This document shows, in pieces, positions 8,416 to 16,863 of a stretch of 45,383 nucleotides of DNA. Source of the stretch: Pseudomonadota bacterium. Its GTDB lineage: Bacteria; Pseudomonadota; Gammaproteobacteria; Burkholderiales; Burkholderiaceae_E. Under the pieces are notes generated by a model, which had not been told where the DNA came from, did not search any database, and worked only from the letters and a program-made list of their open reading frames with translations. The translations under genes were made by a program, and so were the position numbers. Position 1 is the first letter of the stretch. The number at the start of each line of letters is the position of its first letter. The stretch is taken from NCBI GenBank assembly GCA_963204785.1, contig CAUJHG010000031.1, positions 1 through 45,383 of the forward strand, in the 5' to 3' direction.

Positions 8416-9420
8416 ATGGCACTGAAAAGCACATCGCGTCGAACGACGCTCACGGCGATCGCCGGCGCCTGGGCAGCAGCGGCGCTGCTCCCGCTCTCGC
8501 GGACGGCGCGCGCGCAGGATGCCTTCCCGTCGAAGCCGATCCGGCTGATCGTGATGTTCCCGGCCGGCGGCGTGGTCGACCTGGTCGGGCGCGCGGTCGC
8601 CGAGAAGATGAGCGGTCTGCTCGGGCAGCCGATCATCGTCGAGAACAAGGTCGGTGCGAGCGGGACGATCGGCTTTGCCGAGCTTGCGCGCGCCCATCCG
8701 GACGGCTACACGCTGGCGATGGGGCTGCCCAACATGATCACGAACCCCATCCTCCTGCCGAAGGTCACGAAGTGGAAGACCTCGGACTTCACCGGAATCG
8801 GGCAGATCGGCGCGCCGCCCAACGTGTTCGTGGTTGCCGCGAGCAATCCGGCCAGGACGCTGAAGGAGCTGGTGGACTTCGCCAGGGCCAACCCCGACCG
8901 GGTCAGCGTGTCCAACCCCGGGATCGGGACCTCGAACCACCTCGGCCAGGAGCTCTTCTTCCATCGCACGGGGCTGCACCTGCAGAACGTGATGTACAAG
9001 GGGCAGCCCGAGATGCTGCCGGACATCGCCAGCGGCCAGGTGACCTTCGGGCTGGTGACGACCGCGCTGGCCGTTGCACAGGTGCAGGGAGGCGCCTTCA
9101 GGGCGCTCGCGGTGGCTGCGCCGCGCCGCGTTCCGGTGCTTCCCGACGTGCCGACGATTGCCGAGGCGGGCTTCACCGACGCCACCTACCTGCCGGCCTA
9201 CGGGATCATCGGGCTGGCCGGGACTCCCCGGGAGGTGATCGCGAAGCTCTCCGACGCGATGCAGAAGGCGATGGCCTCGCCCGAGGTGATCGCACGGCTG
9301 GAGAAGATCAACACGCTGATCGTCCCCGCCAATGCCGCGGAGTACGACCGGCTGATCGCGGCCGAGACCGCGACCCTGACCGCGCTGATCCGGGATCGGA
9401 ACATCCGGCTCGCGGAGTGA
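8416..9420 (+). CDS. Bug/TctC-family tripartite tricarboxylate transporter substrate-binding protein
   Basis: This 334-residue periplasmic receptor has an N-terminal export signal with paired Arg (SRRTTL) and an AQDAFPSKPIRLIV maturation region. Typical Bug motifs follow: VMFPAGGVVDLVGRAVA, the paired IIVENKVGASGTIG segment, and DVPTIAEAGF near the C-terminus. Bug receptors bind small carboxylates such as citrate, succinate or aromatic acids for TctAB permeases. No tctA or tctB is nearby, as is common for the many orphan Bug genes of Burkholderiales. The ribosome binding site AGGAGGAGG is very strong. Position after iclR-acd-nmo suggests it captures the acid that this operon degrades. Confidence 0.92.
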   Translation: MALKSTSRRTTLTAIAGAWAAAALLPLSRTARAQDAFPSKPIRLIVMFPAGGVVDLVGRAVAEKMSGLLGQPIIVENKVGASGTIGFAELARAHPDGYTLAMGLPNMITNPILLPKVTKWKTSDFTGIGQIGAPPNVFVVAASNPARTLKELVDFARANPDRVSVSNPGIGTSNHLGQELFFHRTGLHLQNVMYKGQPEMLPDIASGQVTFGLVTTALAVAQVQGGAFRALAVAAPRRVPVLPDVPTIAEAGFTDATYLPAYGIIGLAGTPREVIAKLSDAMQKAMASPEVIARLEKINTLIVPANAAEYDRLIAAETATLTALIRDRNIRLAE

Positions 9421-9854
9421 GGCAGGTCCGGCTGCGTCCACGCCGCCCTGAAGGCTCCGTGCAGCGGGCGCCCAGGGGCGAAGCGGTCCGCGAGGTCTTC
9501 CTGGCCTTCCTGCGACTGGGGCTGATCTCCTTCGGCGGGCCGGTGGCGCATCTGGGCCACTTCCGCACGGCCTTCGTCGTGCAGCGACGCTGGCTCACCG
9601 ATGTCGCCTATGCGGACCTTGTCGCGCTGTGCCAGTTCCGGCCGGGACCGGCGAGCAGCCAGGTGGGGATGGCGCTGGGTTTCTCGCGCGCCGGGATTGC
9701 CGGCGCGCTCGCGGCCTGGGCAGGGTTCACGCTTCCGTCCGCGCTGGCGCTCGCCATCTTCGGGCTCGCGCTGCTGGCGTTCTGGCGCGTTCCGCCCTGG
9801 GCGCTGGTGGTGCTCAGCGCGCTGGCGGGCTGGGGGCGCGCAGCGGCCGGATAG
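9417..9854 (+). pseudogene. Chromate transporter ChrA remnant with internal deletion
   Basis: From a possible GTG at 9417 (overlapping the Bug stop) or 9459, the frame encodes a ChrA N-terminus: EVFLAFLRLGLISFGGPVAH, RRWLTDVAYADLVALCQFRPGPASSQVG and GFTLPSALALAIFGLAL. It then runs directly into AFWRVPPWALVVLSALAG, which resembles the extreme C-terminus of full-length ChrA. Full-length members have about 400 residues; this one has about 145. The middle and most of the second homologous half are therefore missing without a frameshift. I read this as a deletion pseudogene. A minimal functional membrane peptide cannot be excluded. Confidence 0.7.
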
Positions 9855-10032
9855 ACGTCGTGGCCGCCCGCTTCGCTGACGCCGATCCGGCGCGCTGCGA
9901 GACCGGCGCGGTCGCACGTACCGAAAACGGGCGTCGCGTGCGATCGACCGCGACGACGGTGCCGGACAATGTCCGTCCACCTCCACCACACACCGGCGGC
10001 TTGCTGCCGCCATCGACGAGAGCCACACCGCG

Positions 10033-11310
10033 ATGGACTTCAACCTCCCCCAGGACCTGACCGAATTCCTGAAGAACCTCGACCGCTTCATCGACCAGGA
10101 GATCCGACCCCTGCAGGCGCAGGACGACAACGAGCGCTTCTTCGACCACCGCCGTGAGTGGGCGCGCACCGACTTCGACAACGGCGGGCTGCCGCGACCC
10201 GAGTGGGAGGCGCTGCTGGTCGAGTGCAAGAAGCGCGCCGACAAGGCGGGTTTCTGGCGCCTGTCGCTGCCGAAGGAATACGGCGGCGAGGAGATCGGCA
10301 ACCTGTGGATGTCGGTGATCCGCGATCACCTCGCGCAGAAGGGCCTGGGCCTGTTCAACGACCTGCAGAACGAGCACTCGGTCGTTGGCAACTTCCCGAT
10401 CATCGTGATGCTGCGCGACTTCGGCACGCAGGCGCAGAAGGACAAGTTCATCAAAGGGCAGCTCAACTTCGAGACGCGCATCACCTTCGGCCTGACCGAA
10501 CCGAACCATGGCTCGGACGCCACCCACATGGAGACGAAGGCGGTCCGCCAGACCCGCAACGGGGTCGACGGCTGGCTGATCAACGGTGAGAAGATGTGGA
10601 CCACCGGGATGCACGTGGCGACGCACTGCGCGCTGTTCGCACGCACCTCGGGCAAGGCGGGCGACGCGCTCGGCATCACCTGCTTCCTGGTTCCCACCGA
10701 CACCCCGGGAGTGAAGGTCGAGGAGTACATGTGGACCTTCAACATGCCCACCGACCACCCGCGCGTGAGCTTCACCGACGTGTGGGTGCCGGCCGACACC
10801 ATGTTCGGCGCCGAGGGTCGGGGGCTGCCGCTGGCGCAGTCCTTCGTGCACGAGAACCGGATCCGCCAGGCGGCCAGCTCCCTGGGCGCAGCGCAGTTCT
10901 GCGTCAACGAGAGCGTGAAGTACGCGCGCGAGCGCAAGCCCTTCGGCGAGGAACTCGCGCGCAACCAGGGCATCCAGTTCCCGCTGGTGGAGCTGGCCAC
11001 GCAGTGCGAGATGCTGCGGCTGCTGATCCGCAAGACTGCCTGGGAGATGGACCAGATGCCGCATCCGGAGGTCGAGAAGAAGCTCTCCGACAAGGTGTCG
11101 ATGTGCAACTACTGGGCCAACCGCTTGGTGTGCCAGGCGGCCGACCGCGCGATGCAGGTGCACGGCGGCATCGGCTACTCGCGCCACAAGCCCTTCGAGC
11201 ACATCTACCGGCACCATCGTCGCTACCGGATCACCGAGGGCTCCGAGGAGATCCAGATGCGCAAGGTCGCGGGCTTCCTGTTCGGCTACATGGGGCCGAA
11301 CAAGTTCTGA
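10033..11310 (+). CDS. Acyl-CoA dehydrogenase family protein
   Basis: This 425-residue FAD enzyme shows RITFGLTEPNHGSDATHMET in the middle domain, a WLINGEKMWTTG strand, RKPFGEELARNQGIQFPL, and an ending RYRITEGSEEIQMRKVAGFLFG that contains the catalytic Glu loop. The sequence is more like the ACAD10/11-type and other atypical bacterial acyl-CoA dehydrogenases than like the short-chain enzyme at 6036-7238. No strong ribosome binding site is visible before the ATG at 10033. It stands between the chrA remnant and the TRAP operon, separated by about 120 bases from each side, so it may be a single-gene unit. The acyl substrate is unknown. Confidence 0.9.
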   Translation: MDFNLPQDLTEFLKNLDRFIDQEIRPLQAQDDNERFFDHRREWARTDFDNGGLPRPEWEALLVECKKRADKAGFWRLSLPKEYGGEEIGNLWMSVIRDHLAQKGLGLFNDLQNEHSVVGNFPIIVMLRDFGTQAQKDKFIKGQLNFETRITFGLTEPNHGSDATHMETKAVRQTRNGVDGWLINGEKMWTTGMHVATHCALFARTSGKAGDALGITCFLVPTDTPGVKVEEYMWTFNMPTDHPRVSFTDVWVPADTMFGAEGRGLPLAQSFVHENRIRQAASSLGAAQFCVNESVKYARERKPFGEELARNQGIQFPLVELATQCEMLRLLIRKTAWEMDQMPHPEVEKKLSDKVSMCNYWANRLVCQAADRAMQVHGGIGYSRHKPFEHIYRHHRRYRITEGSEEIQMRKVAGFLFGYMGPNKF

Positions 11311-11349
11311 GCACTAGCACGCGGCGTGCATTGCCGGTGTTAGCATGAT

Positions 11350-11372
11350 GCGGCGCGGCCAGACCGCGCCGC
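11350..11372. terminator. 9-bp GC hairpin after acyl-CoA dehydrogenase (weak terminator candidate)
   Basis: GCGGCGCGG at 11350-11358 pairs perfectly with CCGCGCCGC at 11364-11372 around a five-base loop. No T-run follows on either strand, so intrinsic termination is doubtful. It may be an mRNA-end protector or a protein site. Confidence 0.35.
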
Positions 11373-11430
11373 CGCTGCGGGTCGCCGGGATGGCCCGGCC
11401 AGGCGGAACGAAAACAACAGGAGACAGACC

Positions 11431-12588
11431 ATGGAGATCCGATTCCGCGCAGCCGGCATCGCCCTGGCGGGCGCCGCGATCGCGGCGCAGCCGGCGCTCG
11501 CCGCCGATCCGAAACTCCCCGAGACGATGGCCTGGAGCGCCTATGACGTCGGCTCGGGCGGCTACAACCAGGCGGTCGCGATCGGCAGCGCCCTGAAGAA
11601 GAAGTACGGGGTCAACCTGCGCGTGATCCCGGGCAAGAACGACGTCTCCCGGCTGCTGCCGCTGAAGACCGGCAAGCTCGACTTCGTCGCCAACGGGGCG
11701 GGTTCCTACATGGCCCAGGAGGGGCTCTACGAGTTCGGCGCGAAGGACTGGGGCCCGCTGCCGCTGCGCATCCTGATGACCAACATCGGCGACCAGGCGG
11801 CTGCGATGATCATCGCCGGCGACGCCGGGATCCGCACGCCGGCCGACCTCAAGGGCAAGCGCATCTCCTGGGTGGTCGGCGGGCCGGCGCTCAACCAGAA
11901 CGTCACCGCGGTGCTGGCCTTCGCGAACCTCACCTGGAACGACGTGCAGAAGGTCGAGTTCGGCGGCTACGCGGCCTCGCTGGATGCGATCATCAACAAC
12001 CAGTCCGATGGCGGCTTCTCGGTCTCGGTGGCGGGCAAGGCCTACCAGCTCGAGAAGTCCCCGCGCGGGATCACCTACCTGCACATGCCCGCCTCGGACA
12101 AGGAGGGCTGGAAACGGGTGCAGGCGATCGCCCCGTTCATGCTCCCGGTCACCGCGACCGAAGGCGCCGGCCTGTCGAAGGAGCACCCGGCGCAGACCAC
12201 CTCCTACCCGTACCCGATCCTGCACACCTTCGCCGATCGCAAGGCCGACGAGGTCCACGCGATGATGCAGGCGATGGACGAGACCTACCCGCTCTACAGG
12301 GACGCAGCACCCGGCAACAACGGCTGGGCGCTGGATCGCCAGAACCTCGAGTGGGTGATCCCCTATCACGAGGGAGCGATCCGCTACTACAAGGAGAAGG
12401 GCGTCTGGACCGACGCCCACCAGAAGCACAACGATGCGCTGGTGAAGCGCCAGGAGGTGCTGGCGGCCGCCTGGAAGAAGGTGAGCGCGCAGAACCTCGA
12501 CGACAAGGCGCACATGGCGGCCTGGCAGAGCGCCCGCGCGGCCGCGCTGCGCGATGCTGGGCTCGCGGTGGTGGTCGAGAAGTGGTGA
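11431..12588 (+). CDS. TAXI-family TRAP transporter solute receptor, copy 1
   Basis: This 385-residue periplasmic binding protein has a clear signal peptide ending at ALAADPKLP. The TAXI pattern is seen in WSAYDVGSGGYNQAVAIGSA, RVIPGKNDVSRLLPLKTGKL and LKGKRISWVVGGPALNQN. The C-terminal third (YHEGAIRYY, WTDAHQKHNDALVKRQEVL) is longer than in minimal TAXI proteins. It would hand a solute to the fused TRAP permease encoded at 13927. A ribosome binding site AGGAGA lies at 11419-11424. The next gene is a gap-free, roughly four-fifths identical duplicate of the same length. The solute is unknown. Confidence 0.9.
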   Translation: MEIRFRAAGIALAGAAIAAQPALAADPKLPETMAWSAYDVGSGGYNQAVAIGSALKKKYGVNLRVIPGKNDVSRLLPLKTGKLDFVANGAGSYMAQEGLYEFGAKDWGPLPLRILMTNIGDQAAAMIIAGDAGIRTPADLKGKRISWVVGGPALNQNVTAVLAFANLTWNDVQKVEFGGYAASLDAIINNQSDGGFSVSVAGKAYQLEKSPRGITYLHMPASDKEGWKRVQAIAPFMLPVTATEGAGLSKEHPAQTTSYPYPILHTFADRKADEVHAMMQAMDETYPLYRDAAPGNNGWALDRQNLEWVIPYHEGAIRYYKEKGVWTDAHQKHNDALVKRQEVLAAAWKKVSAQNLDDKAHMAAWQSARAAALRDAGLAVVVEKW

Positions 12589-12658
12589 TTCGCGGCCGGT
12601 GCGCCCCCTGCCTGCGGCAGCCCGGGCGCCCGGACCACGCTCTTCGAGGAGACAGCTG

Positions 12659-13816
12659 ATGAGAACCCGTCTTGCAGCGATGGGCGCCGCGCTCGCCGGC
12701 CTTGCGTCGATCGTCCCGCCGGCGCTTGCCGCCGATCCGAAGCTGCCCGCCACCATGGCCTGGAGCGCCTACGACGTCGGCTCGGGCGGCTACAACCAGG
12801 CGGTGGCGATCGGCAGCGCGTTCAAGAACAGGTACGGGGTGAACCTGCGCGTGATCCCCGGCAAGAACGACGTCTCGCGGATGCTGCCGCTGAAGACCGG
12901 CAAGCTCGACTTCGTCGCCAACGGTGTCGGCTCGTACATGGCGCAGGAAGGTCTCTACGAGTTCGGCGCGAAGGACTGGGGCCCGCTGCCGATCCGCCTG
13001 CTGATGACCAACATCTCCAATCAGGCGCTCGCGATGATCGTGGCCGGCGACATCGGGGTGAAGACCGTCGCCGACATGAAGGGCAAGCGCGTGTCCTGGG
13101 TGATCGGCGCGCCGGCGCTCAACCAGAACCTCACCGCGGTGCTCGCCTTCGCAGGCCTGAGCTGGAACGACGTGCAGAAGGTCGAGTTCGGCGGCTACGC
13201 GGCCTCGCTGGACGCGATCATCAACAACCAGTCCGACGCCGGCTTCTCGGTGTCGGTCTCGGGCAAGGCCTATCAGCTCGAGAAGTCGCCGCGCGGGCTG
13301 GCCTATCCGTCGATGCCTGCGTCCGACACCGCTGGCTGGGCGCGGGTGCAGGCGGTGGCGCCGTACATGGTGCCGGTCAAGGCCAGCGAGGGCGCCGGGC
13401 TCTCGAAGGACAAGGCGGTCGAGAGTTCGGCCTATCCCTACCCGATCCTGCACACCCTGGACGACCGCAAGGCCGACGAGGTGCACGCACTGATGCAGGC
13501 GATGGTCGACACCTACCCGATGTACAAGGACGCAGCGCCCGGCAACGAGGGCTGGGCGCTTGGCCAGCAGAACCTCGCGTGGGTGGTGCCGTACCACGAG
13601 GGCGCGATCCGCTACTACCGGGAGAAGGGGGTCTGGACCGATGCCCACCAGAAGCACAACGATGCGCTGATCCGGCGCCAGCAGGTGCTCGCTGCGGCCT
13701 GGAAGAAGGTCAGCGCGCAGAACCTCGACGAGCAGGCGCACATGGCGGCCTGGCAGAAGGCGCGCGCGGCGGCGCTGCGCGAGGCGGGGCTGAACGTGGT
13801 CCTGGACAGCTGGTGA
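12659..13816 (+). CDS. TAXI-family TRAP transporter solute receptor, copy 2
   Basis: This 385-residue paralogue of the preceding gene aligns without gaps over the mature region. Most changes are conservative, but several cluster in the central region (for example LHMPASDKEG against PSMPASDTAG, and the stretch after GAGLSK). The signal peptide (MRTRLAAMGAALAGLASIVP and following) differs strongly from copy 1, as expected for relaxed constraint. A ribosome binding site GAGGAGA at 12646-12652 supports the ATG at 12659; the frame extension to 12554 overlaps copy 1 and is not supported. Two receptors for one permease suggest either dosage or two related ligands. Confidence 0.9.
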   Translation: MRTRLAAMGAALAGLASIVPPALAADPKLPATMAWSAYDVGSGGYNQAVAIGSAFKNRYGVNLRVIPGKNDVSRMLPLKTGKLDFVANGVGSYMAQEGLYEFGAKDWGPLPIRLLMTNISNQALAMIVAGDIGVKTVADMKGKRVSWVIGAPALNQNLTAVLAFAGLSWNDVQKVEFGGYAASLDAIINNQSDAGFSVSVSGKAYQLEKSPRGLAYPSMPASDTAGWARVQAVAPYMVPVKASEGAGLSKDKAVESSAYPYPILHTLDDRKADEVHALMQAMVDTYPMYKDAAPGNEGWALGQQNLAWVVPYHEGAIRYYREKGVWTDAHQKHNDALIRRQQVLAAAWKKVSAQNLDEQAHMAAWQKARAAALREAGLNVVLDSW

Positions 13817-13846
13817 TCTCCCGGGCGCGTCCATGACAGGGTCGAG

Positions 13847-13876
13847 CGAGCGCGGCGCCTGCGGGCGCCGCGCTCG
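13847..13876. promoter_or_regulatory. 13-bp perfect hairpin between TAXI and TRAP permease genes
   Basis: CGAGCGCGGCGCC at 13847-13859 pairs with its exact complement at 13864-13876 around a TGCG tetraloop. There is no T-run. In a receptor-permease operon such a structure commonly protects the receptor mRNA 3' end or attenuates read-through, giving more receptor than permease. That role is inferred from position. Confidence 0.55.
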
Positions 13877-13881
13877 CGTGT

Positions 13882-13901
13882 GCGCCGGCCGTCGCCGGCG
13901 C
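13882..13901. promoter_or_regulatory. Second GC hairpin in the same TRAP intergenic region
   Basis: GCGCCGGC at 13882-13889 pairs with GCCGGCGC at 13894-13901 around a CGTC loop, five bases after the first hairpin. The two form a tandem stem-loop array 26 bases before the permease start. Confidence 0.5.
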
Positions 13902-13926
13902 GGAGGCTTCCAGGCGTGAGGATCCG

Positions 13927-15948
13927 ATGAGCATGCAGGCAGACCATGGCGAGCCCGACGCCGAGATTGCCCGGGCGAAGAAGATCCTCGCGAAGGCCGA
14001 GGCTTCCGAGTCGCGCTACCGCGACCTGAAGGGCGGGTGGCGGGCGGTGCTGATCGCGCTGACCCTGGCCTCGATCCTGCTCGCGCTGGATCAGCTGATG
14101 AACCTGCACCTGACAGGTCGCGCGATCCTCGCCAACTCCTATCTCTATGCGCTGTGCGGGATGCTGACCAGCGGGGCCTTCCTGATCATGCCCGCGGGCC
14201 CGAAGGCGCCGCGCGACAGGGTGCCCTGGTATGACGCCATCCTGTTCCTGGTCATGATGGCGGTGTTCCTGTTCTTCTCCTTCAACGGCCAGCGGATCGC
14301 CGAGGAAGGCTGGGAGTACAGCGCACCGACCTTCGTCGTGGCGGTGGCGGTCGTCGGCTGGGTGCTGGTGCTCGAGGCGCTGCGCCGCGCGGGCGGCACC
14401 GCGGTCTTCGCGGTGACCGCGCTCTTCTCGTTCTACCCGGTGGTCGCCGGCATCATGCCCGGGCCGATCGCCGGCTTCCCCCAGGACTTCCCGACCACCG
14501 CGGCCTATCACTTCGCCAGTTCCGAGAGCGTCGTCGGCATCCCGACCCAGGCCTTCGGCGAACTGGTGATCGGCTTCGTGATGTTCGGCGCCGCGCTGCA
14601 GTTCACCGGCGCCGCGCCCTTCTTCAACAACATCGCCTTCGCGCTCTTCGGCGGTGTGCGCGGCGGCCCGGCGAAAGTCGCGATCTTCGCCAGCGGCCTG
14701 ATGGGTTCGGTCAGCGGCAGCGTCGTCTCCAACGTGCTCACCACCGGGGTGGTGACGATCCCGGCGATGAAGCGCACCGGCTTCCGGCCCGCCTACGCCG
14801 GCGGCGTCGAGGCCTGCGCGTCCACCGGCGGGGTGCTGATGCCGCCGGTCATGGGGGCGACCGCCTTCGTGATGGCGTCCTTCCTGGGCATCCCCTACGT
14901 GAGCATCGCGATCGCCGCGGCGATCCCCTCGCTGCTCTACTACTTCGGGCTGTTCGTGCAGATCGACGGCTACGCCGCGCGCCACGGGCTGAAGGGCCTG
15001 CCGCGCGAGGAGCTGCCCTCGATCCGCGCGACCTTCGCGGAAGGCTGGCACTACGTGCTGGTGTTCGTCGCGCTGGTCTGGATGCTGGTGGTGCTGCAGC
15101 GCGAGTCGCTCGCGCCGTTCTACGCGACCGCGGTGCTGCTGGTGATCAACCAGTTCATCAGGCAGTACCGGCTCGACTGGCAGCGGCTGGGCAAGCTCGT
15201 GGTCGGGATCGGCGGCGCGCTGGTCGAGCTCTCGGCGCTGCTGGCGGGCGTGGGCCTGATCATCGGCTCGCTGTCGGTCACCGGACTGGCGGGAACGCTC
15301 GCCAACGACCTGGTCTTCATGGCGGGCAACAACGTCTACGTGCTGCTGGTGATGGGGGCGCTGACCAGCTTCATCTTCGGCATGGGCATGACGATCACCG
15401 CCTGCTACATCTTCCTGGCGATCGTGCTGGCGCCCTCGCTGGTCCAGGCGGGCTTCGACCCGCTCGCGGTGCACCTGTTCATGATGTACTGGGGAATGGT
15501 GTCCTTCATCACGCCACCGGTGGCGCTGGGCGCCTTCGTGGCCGCGGGAATCGCGGGCGCGCCGCCGATGAAGGTCGGCTTCGAGGCGGTGAAGCTGGGC
15601 GCGACGATGTACATCGTGCCCTTCCTGTTCGTGCTGAATCCGGCACTGATCCTGAACGGATCGGCCTACGATGTCGTCTGGGCGGTGGTCACCGGGTTCA
15701 TCGGGATCTATCTCGCGGGCTGCGCGCTGGAGGGCTGGCTGGGCGGTGTGGGCGACTTCCGGCGCAGCCCGGTCGGCTGGCTGGCGCGGCTGATCCTGGC
15801 AGCCGGAGGAATCCTGCTCGCACTGCCCGGGGGCGGCGGGCACATCCCCTACGGTCACGTCGAACTCACCGTCGCCGGGCTCGTCCTCGCGGGGGCCGCG
15901 GTGACGCTGGTGCGCCTGACGGCCCGCAGCCGGCCCGCTGGCGCCTGA
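13927..15948 (+). CDS. TRAP transporter fused permease (4TM/12TM, DctQM fusion type)
   Basis: This 673-residue polytopic inner-membrane protein has a soluble N-terminus of about 45 residues, a block of helices equivalent to the small DctQ subunit, and a large DctM-like domain. The DctM part shows SGLMGSVSGSVVSNVLTTG, GVEACASTGGVLMPPVMGA, GMGMTITACYI, and WGMVSFITPPVALGAFVAAG. This fused architecture is the usual partner of TAXI receptors, which supports the TAXI assignment of the two upstream genes. It uses a sodium or proton gradient to import an organic anion. GAGGA at 13918-13922 is the ribosome binding site. The substrate is not determinable. Confidence 0.93.
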   Translation: MSMQADHGEPDAEIARAKKILAKAEASESRYRDLKGGWRAVLIALTLASILLALDQLMNLHLTGRAILANSYLYALCGMLTSGAFLIMPAGPKAPRDRVPWYDAILFLVMMAVFLFFSFNGQRIAEEGWEYSAPTFVVAVAVVGWVLVLEALRRAGGTAVFAVTALFSFYPVVAGIMPGPIAGFPQDFPTTAAYHFASSESVVGIPTQAFGELVIGFVMFGAALQFTGAAPFFNNIAFALFGGVRGGPAKVAIFASGLMGSVSGSVVSNVLTTGVVTIPAMKRTGFRPAYAGGVEACASTGGVLMPPVMGATAFVMASFLGIPYVSIAIAAAIPSLLYYFGLFVQIDGYAARHGLKGLPREELPSIRATFAEGWHYVLVFVALVWMLVVLQRESLAPFYATAVLLVINQFIRQYRLDWQRLGKLVVGIGGALVELSALLAGVGLIIGSLSVTGLAGTLANDLVFMAGNNVYVLLVMGALTSFIFGMGMTITACYIFLAIVLAPSLVQAGFDPLAVHLFMMYWGMVSFITPPVALGAFVAAGIAGAPPMKVGFEAVKLGATMYIVPFLFVLNPALILNGSAYDVVWAVVTGFIGIYLAGCALEGWLGGVGDFRRSPVGWLARLILAAGGILLALPGGGGHIPYGHVELTVAGLVLAGAAVTLVRLTARSRPAGA

Positions 15949-16008
15949 GCCTCGTCGCTGCGGTGCCGCGGCCCTGAATTCCATCATCGACAAGGAGAGC
16001 GAGAAGCA

Positions 16009-16863
16009 ATGCCGATCGACCTGAACTCCATCGGCCGTGAGGCCGGCCCGACCGAGGTGAGCTGGACCTCGCGCGACGCGATGCTCTATGCGATCGGCGT
16101 CGGGGCCGGCCAGGACGACGCGCTGGCCGAACTCGGGTTCACCACCGAAAACACCGAAGGAATCCCGCTGAGCATGTTGCCCACCTATGCGGTGGTGATC
16201 GTGCAGAACGCGGTGGCCGCGCGCCCGGCCTTCGGCGAGATCGACCGCACCAAGCTGGTCCACGCGGAACAGGGCTTCGTGCTGCACCGGCCGCTGCCGG
16301 TCGAAGGGCGGGCGCGTGTCACCGGCAAGGTCGTCGCGATCCACGACAAGGGCTCGGGCGCGCTGGTGGCGATGCAGTCCGAGGCGGTCGATGCGATCAC
16401 CGGCGAACTGCTGGCCACCACCAGCTCGTCCGTGTTCATTCGCGGCGAGGGCGGCTTCGGCGGCGAGCGCGGCGGGTCTGCGCCCTCGCGCATTCCGCAG
16501 CGCGCACCGGACTTCGAGCGCGTGGTCGCCACGCGCGCCGACCAGGCGCTCCTCTACCGTCTCAGCGGCGATCGCAACCCGCTGCACAGCGATCCGGCCT
16601 TTGCCGCGCGCGGAGGTTTCACGCGGCCGATCCTTCATGGCATGTGCACCTACGGGATCACCGGCCGCATCCTCCTGAACGCCTTCTGCGACGCGAACCC
16701 TGCGCGCCTGCGCTCGATGCAGGGCCGCTTCACGCGCCCGGTGCTTCCCGGCGATACGCTGAAGGTGCAGGCATGGAAGGAAGCCGACGGGATTCGCTTC
16801 CGCACTCTGGCCGAGGACGGGCAGCCCGTGATCGACCAGGGCCTGGCGGGAGTCGCGTCATGA
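16009..16863 (+). CDS. MaoC-type double-hotdog enoyl-CoA hydratase 2
   Basis: This 284-residue protein has an N-terminal inactive hotdog half (LPTYAVVIVQNAVA, HAEQGFVLHRPLP) and a C-terminal half with the hydratase-2 signature: LYRLSGDRNPLHSDPAFA and GFTRPILHGMCTYG, including the catalytic Asp and His. It hydrates trans-2-enoyl-CoA to the (R)-3-hydroxyacyl-CoA. It follows the TRAP permease by 60 bases, with a ribosome binding site AAGGAGAG, and overlaps the next start as ATGA. Together with the acyl-CoA dehydrogenases it suggests a beta-oxidation-like pathway for the imported solute, which is inference. Confidence 0.9.
   Translation: MPIDLNSIGREAGPTEVSWTSRDAMLYAIGVGAGQDDALAELGFTTENTEGIPLSMLPTYAVVIVQNAVAARPAFGEIDRTKLVHAEQGFVLHRPLPVEGRARVTGKVVAIHDKGSGALVAMQSEAVDAITGELLATTSSSVFIRGEGGFGGERGGSAPSRIPQRAPDFERVVATRADQALLYRLSGDRNPLHSDPAFAARGGFTRPILHGMCTYGITGRILLNAFCDANPARLRSMQGRFTRPVLPGDTLKVQAWKEADGIRFRTLAEDGQPVIDQGLAGVAS

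Noticed and set aside
9963..9975. CGGAC-AAT-GTCCG inverted repeat upstream of the second acyl-CoA dehydrogenase as an operator
   Set aside because: A 5-bp arm is expected by chance in DNA of this composition and no adjacent regulator gene supports it.
13615..16638. A 1007-codon open frame on the minus strand across the TRAP permease and hydratase genes
   Set aside because: Composition is Arg/His/Asp-rich without any domain pattern, and both plus-strand genes under it are clear family members. It is a high-GC shadow, like those at 1605-3902 and 30933-33287.
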